Below are positions 44,300-55,780 of a stretch of DNA of 64,000 bases, piece after piece (position 1 is the stretch's first letter; each line of letters starts with the position of its first letter). The DNA is from Pseudocercospora fijiensis CIRAD86 (Eukaryota; Ascomycota; Dothideomycetes; Mycosphaerellales; Mycosphaerellaceae), in assembly GCF_000340215.1 (NCBI RefSeq), contig NW_006921535.1:5077528-5141527 (forward strand), in the 5' to 3' direction. Both the position numbers and the translations under genes were made by a program. The notes beneath the pieces are model-generated. The model made no database searches. It had not been told where the DNA came from and saw only the letters and a list, made by a program, of their open reading frames with translations.

Positions 44300-47200
44300 C
44301 TACCTATTTCTCTACCTATATCTTCGACCGCTTCGGCGGCGGCTTCTTCTTACTCGTAGTATCTACGCTCTTGCCCTTCCGCTTCTTGCTCGCTATCGCG
44401 TCTAGCGGCGGCGCCTTCGAGGTATTATAATAACGCGATAGCACGTTACTTAGAAATAGCAGTTATAATAGCTTCGGCGGCTATAATAGCGTTACATTAG
44501 TAGAAGGGTAGCTGTTCTTAAAGTGAGTTAGCACTAACTGCGTAAACTCGCGCCTAATATCGTTGCCGGACTTATAGAAGATTAATAGTATCTTCGAGAT
44601 TACCTACGTACGCTTCTCGTCGTCTTTTTCGAGGCCTTCTTCGTCGTATATACGCTTAAGCTTAAAGATTAACTCGTACGCCTTAGTAAGCGTCTCGCGT
44701 ATATTAAGTCGATAGGTAGGCGCGTAAGGTACCGCTATTATAGTGTCCGCACCTTGTTAGTAAGGCGCGTCTTCTGTCTCGTAGACCTCGAGTACGCGGC
44801 CTTTAAATATACTAATCTAGTACTACTAGTGCGTATCTTTAATAACAGTGCGAAGAAGAGTAATATAATAGTGCTAGAGGCAAGCGTATAGTATACGATA
44901 GCGGCGGAAGAATTTATAGTCGTAAGTAAGGAAGGCGCGGTCCTTACTAAGCGGCTTTGGGTCTTAGAATGCCTCCTTGTCTAGCGCTCGACTAATTTCG
45001 GCGCTAACCTTACGTTAAATAGGCTACGGAAGGCGTAGAAGGTATATTCGAAGCTCGTCGTCGTCGCTACGAGCGAGAGGATATATATTCGCGCCCTAGC
45101 GGTACGCTACAACGTCCGATCGGATATTCTTAATCGTTATCTCGCGAAGAACGTAAATCGCTACGCCTTTAAGTATAAAGTCCGCTACTATCGGCGCCTT
45201 ATTACTATCTATTTTAAGGTACGCGTAGAAGCTTTTATTTATATTTATAGTCGTGTTTTATTATACGATTATTAGTACGCCGCTATAGCGAAAGTAGAAG
45301 GCCTAAAGGCGGATATCTTTGCCTATCTCTTGCTCTAGATAGTTCTTATTTAACGCGTAATCTGCGTTTATAGGCAAACTGTCGATAGCGGCGGAGAGGG
45401 ACTGTTTCGCGCCTTCGAGGGAGCGGCGATAAATAATAGTAGCTCGAAGGTGTCGACGTATCTCGCTATAGGTCTTGCTGCTAAAACGACGAGCGACCGT
45501 ACGTTAAACGTAGATATAGCAAAGAAGGTGTATTATACGGTTGCTAAATGCTATGCGGACTACGCGTCGCTCTGCCGCCGAGTCGTCTATTAATATAAAT
45601 TTAGGTACCTAAATTCCGTCTGTCTACGCGCTTATCTTATATAAGAAGGTCGATACAATATCGCTATTATTAGTAGGAGTTAGTATATACGCAATAGTAC
45701 GCGAAATGCCGTATTTGTCCTTTACTATAATAGTATAAAGGTACTAACTAAGATAATTAGTCTTATACGTCGCGTCTATAAATGCGATTGTAGTATAGGA
45801 TTTTAGCAGTTCTATACTAGTTTTAGTCGCCTAAACAACACTACAGGTTGTTTTACCGTTAGTCTCGCGTACTGCTAATATATTGTCGCAAAAGAGCCCT
45901 TCTATACTAGTACTAGTATGTTAGTAATTATTATAATAGAAAACTAAAAATCAAAACAAAGGAAGCGCGTCGAATCTGAAGTTTAGGGTTCGGCCTACTA
46001 AGATACGCTAAAAAGCCGGACCGAGGTGTTGCCGTAGCTTCTAAAATTCTTAATTAGCTCGAAGCTAAGGCTCTACGGCGCTTCCGCTTTAAGCGAAGAA
46101 CTTTAAAATTTCGAGATTCTTTAAACTTCTAGCTTTCCGGGCTTTTATTCGTAGGCAATCGAGTCTAATATCTTCCTCGGTATAGAGGCTAAGTTAGACG
46201 AGCTCCGTATCGATTAATTAGTTAATCGGAGTCCGGATCGGCGGGAAGCGTCGGCCTGCTACGCTTTCTTTAACTTTAGATAGCAATAAGAAATAATACA
46301 CTTACCTTCTCGATACTACTTAAATAAGTCTTCCTTCTGCTGTTGCTATACTAGCGACGCGCCGCTAAGTTTGCCGTTCCTATATGCCTTCCGGAAGGCG
46401 CGACCTAAGTTACAGATATCGTATTTCTATATCTATCGACCTCCGGCGGCATTAAATAGCTTATACGCGACTAGGTCGTACTCCGCCTTTAGCGCCTTCT
46501 ATATAGCACTCGGTATATAGCCTTAATACACCTGCCGACCGGCGGTAGTTAAGAGAGCGCCGTATCGACGGAACACGTCGAAGTTATCTAGTTAGTAGTA
46601 ATCGCTATAGTCGTCGTAATTTATACGCTATATCCGATATGCGACAATCTCCTAACTACCGCTACTACCGAGTCCTTTACTATCCTCGTTACTATCCTCG
46701 TCTAGCGCGATATTACTCGGACTATAAACAGCGATAACCTTTATCGTTATAGTGCAATACTAAGCGCGCTCTATCTTCTTAGCATCCCTCTTTACGCCGC
46801 GGCCCTTCGTCTTATTACTCTTCTAGTACGGTTGTTTGCGGAAGCGGTATATATAACGCGTCGTTTCTAGGCCGCTCTTCTTAATATAGTTACGGTCCTT
46901 TACCTATATATTGTTAATATATAGCTAAAGCGCGTACTACTGTTTTGCTAATACTTTAATATAGTTATCGAAGCCTAGAAGGATTAGTCGTTCTCGCTAC
47001 TCGCGGAGGTTATCGACGTATAGCAACTACGCGTATTTATCGCTTAGCTCGACGAGAACTCGAGACTTTCGAGAGCGACGATAATCGGAGGACTCGGACG
47101 CGTCTAACGCGTTATCTTTACTAGAATAGACTAATTCGTCCTCCGCCGGCCGTTCTGTCGAGAAGTTAGCGATTCTAAGCCGCTACCGCCGGGCGTAATT

Positions 47201-47323
47201 TGCACCTATATCGTAGTATTCTAACGCGAAGTCGCCCTAAGCCTCCGAGGCAAGCATACTACTACTTCTACTATCGCCGACGAGGTTACTAATTAATATA
47301 GTATTAGAAGAGATTAAAGGCAT
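44300..47323 (-). pseudogene. MULE-like transposase relic of MULE-C
   Basis: Minus-strand reading from an ATG at 47323 (MPLISSNTILISN) continues with mainly TAG interruptions. The DDE landmark is FIDATYKTNYLS near 45790-45755, followed by YLYTIIVKDKYGISRTIAYI, the pattern of MULE-type or ZSWIM-like transposases. The C-terminus near 44320-44410 is Lys/Ser/Pro-rich (KKRKGKSVDTTSKKKPPPKR). The family differs from MULE-A/B. Confidence 0.65.
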
Positions 47324-47562
47324 AATTTAATTAATAAGGCGCTATTAGAAGAGATAGAATCTGCTCGTTATAAAGGGCGGAGCAGAGCGACAGCGAGGTT
47401 AGTAGGGGTAGTAGGGGTATAGAAAACAAGAACCTAAACAAATAGGCGCGCCTCGACGCGCCGGAGCGGAAGCGTATACAATCTATACCGACCGCCGCTC
47501 TGCAAGGTCTAGAAAGGCTATTCTTAGTAGGTTAGGCGCTCGGATACTCTTACGGGACTTTA

Positions 47563-49150
47563 GACGCCTGCCCCTATATAACCTAATTACCTCCGATTTC
47601 TAACGTTCCGAACAGCCGTATTCGCTTAAAAACGACTAAGTCTACGCCTACACTTAGGCATACTACTACACTCGCTTAGAAGCTATAGTGTCCTCTTAAA
47701 TACGTCGTTTTAGTAGCATTCTTAGTATAGGAGACAGCTTACAAGAGGATTAATCCGTGCCTAGTAGTAAATGTAGTACATCTATATATAATCTTCTATA
47801 AGCGCGTTTCGAAAGCAATACTATATTATTAAGTAAAGGCTTCTAATAACAATAAGGCTTATAAGAGCTACCTAATAGCTATTATCGAGTAAAGTATCCT
47901 TATTAGTATATAATAGTAGAGGCAATAATAAGAGTCTAGTATATAATAGTAATAGTAATAAATTTTAAGCTAAATACCTTAATACCTTATTATTATTATA
48001 TTAGATACTTTTACTAGCGTTATTTAACAAAGATAGTAGTAATCGACTTAACTTAGTTAGCCTTAGAGTTAAGTAAAGAAATAGTACTAAGTTAGATAGA
48101 CCTTTAAATAGGTCCTTACTATTACTCTTATATAGTACGTCTTTATTACTATCGATAGTAATAATACCGTTGCTATTAGGTAGACTATAGACTATTAAGG
48201 CATAGCTATTAATAATAATGCGAGGCCTATATAGTAGGGTTATTAATAGCTCTAAGTTAGTTATAGAGGTAGCTAATAAGAGTAGAGTTAGTAATAGAGC
48301 TACATAGAAGATAGGTTATCGTAATAGCTTATCGTCGACCTATCGCTACTTAGCTTTATAACAAGGTATTAATTTAGCCTACTTAGTACTATTATTAAGC
48401 TACTATTATATGTCGGCCTTTATAGTAGTCTAGTTACTAGTTATATAGTTAGTAACCTACTATAGAAGGGCCTTATATTACTAAGTATTAGTAAGGCTAG
48501 AATACTACGAGTTATAGAAGTAGAAGAAGGACTATATAACTACCTCTTATATAGAATAGAAGTAGTCCTTTACTTAGCGCTTCTAAGACACTCCTAGAGC
48601 CTTGTAAATATTAACAACCTATACTAACTAATTATCTTTAATAATAAGCTTAGTATTATGCTATTTAGGGTAGACGAGGTTACTATTTAGTCCTTAAAAG
48701 CGACTAATATAGAGCCTGCAATAGTATAGAGTAAGGCGACTATTCCCTTACTTGTAAAAGCGCTAGATATGCTTATAAGGCAGGTAATAGCTATACTAGA
48801 AGTAGTAGAAGTACTAAGTATATATATCGTCGTACGGAGCTAGTAGAGCTATCTACTAGGCAGGCTTATAGTTGTTAATATTATTATAGTACTATATAAG
48901 CTTATCTACTATCTTCTTCTATACTAAGAGAGGTAATTATTAGAAAGCTAGAGTCTATTCTTCTCGCTATATTAGAAGCTACCTATTCTTATTAACTACG
49001 CTATTTTAATAGACGCGCTCGCGGATATAGTTATTAAGCTAAACTAGGTATAGTACTATACCTATAATAGTTAGTTGTTATTATATAAAGAAGATAAGAA
49101 GTTATAGAAGAGTAAGAAGATTACTAAGCGTAGCCGTAACCAAAAATTTT
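47563..49150. repeat. RIP-mutated DNA, unclassified
   Basis: The plus strand keeps a coherent reading for several hundred codons with almost only TAG stops (for example INPCLVVNVVHLYIIFYKRV near 47750 and LLVKALDMLIRQVIAILEVV near 48760), so a gene once lay here, but the low-complexity mutated sequence reads plausibly on both strands and I cannot name it. Confidence 0.4.
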
Positions 49151-49159
49151 AGCTATTCT

Positions 49160-50900
49160 AAGAAATATAGGGAGAACGGCTTTTATATAAAATTCCGCTA
49201 GTACTATAAGAAGGGGACGAATATGTACCTCGCAAGCTCTATTTACGTATCTAACGCTTGTCTCGGCGCTTTAGGTATACATAATAGCCCTCTAGTAGGT
49301 TAGTTGTACGAACTACTATTAAAAGCGGGTCTCTAAGCCGTACCTAAGTCGCCTATCGATCGCTCTTAGAAGCCTTCTAGTTAGTCTACAAATAGGCTAA
49401 TTTGTCGCTCGAATAGATAGTGTTGTAGCTCTTTAGGTTAGCCTCTGCTATAGTAACAAAGTGCTAGTATTCTTCTTAGTCTCTAGTAATAAATAGTGCT
49501 TTGTTTATTGCCTTAAAGGTAACTAGATAGCGCTTAAAGTACTTCTCGAGAGTCTTAACGAGGTGTCGTTAGTAGAGGCGTTAAACGATGCTATAGTTAG
49601 ATAGAGCTTAAACAACCCCTAGTTACTTACTCGCTAAGTTGTTAGTAATTAACTATAGGGGTATCTATTCTAACTACTTAGTCTAGTTCAAACAATCTTG
49701 ATCTTTAGCTTTAGAAGACATGCTATTATTAAAGTAATAGTACTTCCTATAACTATCGTATTCGCTAACCTTGCAATACTAGTCGAATTTAGCTATTATT
49801 TCTCGAAGCCTAGAGATAGCTGTTTTAATTAGGTATGCCTATTCGCAATCTATAAGGAAATAAGCCGCTAGTAACTACTCGAGGTAATTATTACGTACTT
49901 AGATTGTCGATAATAGCTATTTAAGCTTGTTTGTATAATAGGTTAAGTCTAGTAAGAACAAAGAACTATAGTTGCGAAGGGCTCGAAGTTGCTAGTCCGC
50001 TACCTAAACAAGGCCTCTATGTAGCTTTCTATCGCTTCTACGAGACTTAATTATATCGATACAACCTCTTCTACTACTAAATTTAGCCTTTAAGTACTCG
50101 TACGCCTGCTTTAGTTGCTTACTAACTACTAATCTAGCACCCTCTCTTTGCTTATTACTTAGTCGTTTAAGGGCTCGCTACTAACACGGTCTCGAGTAAT
50201 ATTAATAGCTCTAGTATTATGCTAAATTTAGCGCTACTTAGGCCTTCTTATTTCATTAACTAACTAAGCGATAGTTGCTAGAAATTAGTTAGTATTACTA
50301 AGCGTATAAAGTGCTAAGAACTTACTTACTAGCTCGAGACTTAATTAGATCCTTCTATATAGCCTTTACGCTATTATTAACCTTTAAACTATCGATGAAC
50401 TCGAGACTATATAAGTAATACTAACTAAGCGGCTTTAGAAGTACGTAAACTAGCCTTACAACTATTATATTTGTAGGTAGAGCCGCTAGTACGCAATTGT
50501 CGAGATACTCGCCTAATTCGATATTAGGTCGCTTCTCGTAGACCTTAATAATTACTAATTTCGCTATATAGTCGTATTCTAGTAGTATGTGCGCGACACG
50601 CTTCTACCGCGCCTTCCTACGTTGCTTACTAATAATAATACCCTTAGAAACGCGATCTGCGCGGTTATAGTCTATATAGCGCTTATAGACACGATATTCG
50701 AGGCCGAGTTGTCGATAAAAGCGCCCTTCTAAGTTAATAGATAGCTTCTTTAGTCGGCTCTTGCAATACTATACATTCGATACGAAATAGCGATATTCGT
50801 CGTATTCGAAGCCCTCTATTCGCACACCCTTACTACTAGAAGGGTAGAAGAATAGGCGCCTTCGGTTATACATTTCTAGTAGAAATAGGCTCTTAAACTA
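49160..50900 (-). pseudogene. MULE-like transposase relic D
   Basis: A minus-strand frame with nearly exclusive TAG stops reads RFYRQLGLEYRVYKRYIDYN and KARWKRVAHILLEYDYIAKL, then LFLLDLTYYTNKLK near 49945 (a DxTYxTN-like motif), and NYSIV, LVKTLEKYFKRYLVTF where MULEs have the conserved WH motif and following helix. The expected second Asp is replaced (LITNNLASK), as RIP would do. The family call is tentative. TIRs were not located. Confidence 0.45.
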
Positions 50901-51779
50901 CAACATTTAGTACTATATTAACCTTACAAGCGATATATACACGTACCGAGCGTTTAACCTCTAATTTAGTAAGCAACGACTTAATATCTTTAGCAGGCAG
51001 GTGTTTAGCGTACGTAGGCTTACATATAATAAAGAGCGTAGAATTAGCGATAGTAAGGTATAGCGACACGTAACGCGTAGGAAGAGGTAGATTAGGTCGA
51101 TAATATTAGGCTAGAAATAGGCTCTAGATAAGGCATAGCATACCCTCGTTATGCTTAGCAAACAACTCCTTATTTGTAGGCCTATACTATGTAATAATAA
51201 GGCGACAACAAGGCTTCTAATCGGACTAATATATGCCTTGTTATTAAACCTAGAAGTAGATAGGCGCCGTAGTAAACTATGCTACTATAGCGGCGTAATC
51301 TATACCCTTATATAGGTTAATATACTTATACCTTACCTTTTGCTAGCGGTTAAGGGCTTCGAGGGTAGTTAACTACGACTATTATAGGCAATCTGCTAAC
51401 TACTTCTAACGTGTTAAGTGTCTTAGTCTAAGCTTAGTCTATTATCTATTATAGCGCGGTCGCTATACGTAACGACTACGCTACAACTATTGCGTGTCGA
51501 TATATAGGGTATAGCGTTGCTAAATAAGACTACTATTCTAACCTTATCTAAAGCCTAATCGCGTCTTCCGTACGCGTAGAAGTGCCTTATTTCTATGCTA
51601 TTTCTATAGCTTCTTAAACACCTAACTTCTCGCAATAAGAGCTATCGTTTTAGCCCTCTCGAGCGCCGGAGACTAAGTCTATTCTAGAGTCGAATAAGGG
51701 CAGCATTAGGCGTACGAATTGCACGGATCGAAGGAACAAAGTAGTACGAGAATTGCTACGTACTTAGACATTCGACATA

Positions 51780-52655
51780 GGTAGAAATGTCGATATCTTA
51801 GAAGTAGCGATCGATCGAGTAGCGGCTAAGAAACAGCGTAGACAAAATAAGAAGAATAAGATTGCTTTAATAAGGATAGCGTACAACTATAAGTTATCGT
51901 ATAGCACTACTAGATAGTAGGACCTCGTAATAGCGGAATTCTTTATTAATACTAGCGTGTAGTATATGTCGCTCGATAGGTTAATAAAGGCTCTCGAGAC
52001 TAAGTAGTTCCCTAAATTCGTAGTTAAAGAACATAGTAATAGTACTAGTAAGGAAGAAGACGAGCTAGGCTCTATATAAGCGGAAATAAGGACGTAGTAT
52101 AATATTCGAGAGGCTTACTACTTGTTAAAGGAAGCCGCTATTATTACTTAGCGCTACAAAGAATTAGACGCTACTACGAGCTATTAAGATAAGCATAATA
52201 TACCTAGTTTGTAGTCTAAGAAGCAAGACACGCCTAAGGCCGATTAGCGCTTTATTAAGGAGCAAGAGATGCTAGATAGTCTAGTAATAAGTAAGGATAA
52301 AGGGCTGCCGCAAGATGCTAGGAATAATAAAGTTAAGGTTGTTAGTAATAGTATAACGAGTAAGGGTAGAAATAATAATAAAGACGCGCCTAGATACAAA
52401 GAGCCGCCGCTAGTAGTTAATAAGGAGATAGAGCGTAAGCGCCGCCGTATCGCTAACCTCGAGTCTATACCGCTACTATTGCGTAATAATAATGTTAGGC
52501 TATTAGTAGAAGTTAGAAGTAATAGAAGTAGAAGTGTTAGAAGAAGTATGTCTTCTAAACCCGCACCTGCCGCTCTAGCAACGCTAGCAATACCCTCTTC
52601 TCGTAGATCCGCTACGCCTTCTCGTATACGTAGACAACGAGAGTCTTCTATTTAA
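51780..52655 (+). pseudogene. RIP-mutated ORF of unknown family
   Basis: One plus-strand frame runs about 290 codons: NVDILEVAIDRVAAKKQRRQ, DLVIAEFFINTSV, YMSLDRLIKALETK, EAYYLLKEAAIIT, then an uninterrupted 128-codon end (52269-52655) rich in Lys/Arg/Ser/Asn finishing RIRRQRESSI. Stops inside are TAG or TAA where Gln or Trp codons would fit. The composition resembles proteins preceding a coiled coil in fungal transposons. It is divergent from relic D; the two may belong to one element. Confidence 0.45.
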
Positions 52656-55600
52656 TCTAAGCGTGCTTAAGGTAAACATTGCGGCGGAGCTTTAAATAAT
52701 AATATATAGTAGTAGGAATACGATACAAGATCGCAGGCAGGGGAGTTGTTTATAGTACTAGCTGTTAAGCTAAAGAGGGACATAGAAAGAGAAGATAATA
52801 GCAACAATAATAGCTATAAAGACCGTGCAAGTAAGCGTAGAAGGTAGGAAATAGAAGAAGATATATTAGCTATTAAGGATAACCTAGAGGCATTTAAGAA
52901 AGAAGTTAGGGTAGACGTTACTAGTATTAGAAACGATGTTAGGTTACTAACTACTACTATAACCTCTATCCGAAGTACTAGCGATAAGACGAATAGCCTC
53001 CTAAAGACGTTTTTATTAGGGCAAGGCATATAAATTAATCTAGCTTAATTGCTAGGCATACCGACGCCGCTCTAAGCTAGAGAGTTAAGTAATATAAGGA
53101 TGTCTTCTAAGTTTCTAGACCTGCAAATAGAGTTCTTCGGTTAAGCGAGCTAGTTGCTTCGAGCGAGATTTAAGACATAGCGACGGCGCCTATTATAATA
53201 CTAAATATTGCTTAAATTAAATACTTTTTACATGCTATTATAGCTACTAATTAGGTAAACAACCTTGTATAATTTGTTTGTATGTAACGAGCATGTAATA
53301 GTATTATTTAGGGGAGTTAGTAGTATAGGTAAATTAATCTTATTCTAGTACTACAATACTCTCTCGTAAGATCTCGGGCCCCTTCGGCAATAGTGCAACG
53401 AGCTTAAATAATTTAGAAACTACTAAATTTCAGCCTTCTAAGCTCTCGCTCTTATCGTCCGAGAGGTCTAGATAGAGTCGCTAGAGGTAGTCCTACAAAT
53501 CCGGAGGAACAAGGCTAAATTGCTTACTTGTTTGATTATATCTACGTAGGCAGATATAGCAGTTAGTTAGTAGTACTACTACTATAAAATAGGCTCTAAC
53601 TAGTTATTGTCTTATCCTTAATTGCTTTAAGAACACATTATAAGACTAATACTTCGTAGTATAGCTAAACAAGTGCTTAACCTCTATCTAGATACTAGAC
53701 AACTTCTTATTAAATGCTTGTTACTAAGGCGTTAGGTGTAACCGTCTAAGATAATACTTCTAAGGAGCTATTATTCCGAAGTTGCTATAGTATGCTAGGT
53801 CGCTATAGAGATATAGAACACGCCTGCCTCTTATAATCCGTTAGAGACGCCTCTTAATACCTAATAGTTGCTACATTCGCTAGTCGTTGTCTCGTCTATT
53901 AAATAGTCTAACAAGTAATAATATTAGACCGTCTAGAGTAACTATTGCCTAGAATTTATACCTGTGTTTGCTATAGTATCTACTATAATATCTCCTTTGC
54001 TTCTCCTTCGGTCTATAGAAGCCTTAGAAATGCCCGTCGATAAATCCCTATATAAACCCTCGAGTACTACGTTTCTAAGTAGTAAGAGCGAACATCTTTA
54101 GTCTCTAGTAGCTATTAAGTCGTAGATACTAGGCAATAATGCTAGCAAATTGCTAATATATCTATAGAACGAGGTCGTTAAATATAAGACTATAGTAACT
54201 CTCGCATTTGCTAAATTTAGTAGAAGTATCGAACTAGCGAGAAGGGAACGACATTTGCTATAAAATAAGGCTAAGAGCGAGCTCTAGGTTAGGTTTATTA
54301 CTATTCCGCTATTCGCAACCCTCTATATCTAATACTATTACTAACTAGCGTATTTCCGCCTTCGTAAACCTATATATTAGATTAGTACTATACTTAGTAT
54401 TAAGTATAGCGGGTGTTGCTAAGGGCGGTAATGTAAAGGCGCTAACCTCGCTTTAATAACTTAAACCTCTATATCAACCTTACTAGCGATATATACACCT
54501 TATATATTACTCTACCTACTTATCTAGCTATGCGTCTAGCGTCTATATAAAGGGTCTAAATAGTATAGGTAGTAGTTTAAGCCTAGCGCGATCTAGGAAG
54601 CCGCATTCTTTATATATAGCTAATACGAGTCTAGCGACTATTATATTGTCTTCGAAGAGCTTAGGCGCTATAACAACGACGATATATCGCGACGAGAATA
54701 CGAGATTCTATAGGAATACGCGCTCGCGCAACGTATAGACAAACACGAAGATTTAATAACTTAGTAAGAGCCTAAGGCAAGAGCGCTATACTATATTAAG
54801 TATTAAGTATAGGGCGTAGTTAAGCGCCCTCGAAGGCCTAATCTGCCGTTAAAAGGTATCTATTATAGGCTGTCTTATCGATAAAGATTAACCTATCGAT
54901 AGGCTATTACTAGCTTCTCGAAAGCTATAGTACCCTTAGTACTAGGTTCCGTTCCTTTGCTACCCTTCGAGCTACCTTCTAGGTCTAGCCTATCTCGAGA
55001 CTAGACGAGAATTAGGTGATTCTAGTATTTTCTAGTATTCTAATAGTAGTTCCTAAGGTATAGAGTTCCTAATTTTACTTTTATAGTAGACGATAGTCTA
55101 CTTTACGTACTATATCTAAGCTGCTACGGGATTAGATAAAAACTCTATAGAGCTAAGGAATCCTATCTACTAATTAGCGTAGAGAATACAGGAATCGCTA
55201 TTCTCGTCTAGGCTAGTTCTATCGGGTTTTAGGTACTCTATATATAACATTTATATAAGAGATTATATTTTTTTCCGTTTTACTAATAATACGACGATTT
55301 CCTATAGTAAAAACCTTTATACGTAGTAGAAAGGCCTTCCTCTATACCTCTATTCTTTTCGTAAAGTTCTATAGGTACGAAATTAGGTATAAACATGTCG
55401 TTGCTATATCGCATACGCCGCGTTACTCGCTAGGTCGTAGTAGTAGACCTATCGCGCATATCTACGATACTCTATTCTTCCGTAGCAAGCCGTTCTATAC
55501 CTGTAGTAGAATCTTCTTCGACTACTGTAGCTAGACTTGTATCTAATCGCTCCTATAGTCGTTAGTCTAGTTTATCTAGTCTCTCTAGTCTATCGAGTCT

Positions 55601-55690
55601 CTAGTCCTATAAGTATTCTAATAATAACTATTTAGGAGACGAGGAGCTCGCCTAACGCTTAAACCTTCGCGTAGATCGTTACGGAAACTA
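52656..55690. repeat. RIP-mutated DNA, unclassified
   Basis: The first 380 bases hold another plus-strand fragment (KRDIEREDNSNNNSYKD, then ILAIKDNLEAFKKEVRVDVT, a likely coiled coil) ending at 53032. Beyond that no landmark was recognised. Text near 54475 (AACCTTACTAGCGATATATA) matches 50925 (AACCTTACAAGCGATATATA), so the block contains related repeats. Confidence 0.4.
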
Positions 55691-55695
55691 TTTGC

Positions 55696-55780
55696 GTTAA
55701 TCGAGCTAATCGGTACTAATCGAGGTTAATAGGATTAGCTCGATTAGCTCGATTAGCTCGATTAGCCCGATTAACCTCTA
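55696..55780. repeat. 9-base tandem repeat forming a hairpin-capable inverted repeat
   Basis: CGATTAGCT repeats about four times at 55740-55772. Just upstream GTTAATCGAGCTAATCGG (from 55696) is nearly the reverse complement of the right arm ending CCCGATTAACC, so the region can fold into a long hairpin. Confidence 0.7.

Larger units (their letters stand above)
43603..47562. mobile_element. MULE-C: 4-kb element with imperfect TIRs
   Basis: The left end 43603 onward and the reverse complement of the right end at 47562 share TAAAGTCCCGTAAGAG, then after about 16 unmatched bases CTACTAAGAATAGCCTT, then scattered identity for about 25 more bases. A convincing target duplication was not found. The TIR is unrelated to that of MULE-A/B. 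It starts only 87 bases after MULE-B. Confidence 0.75.
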
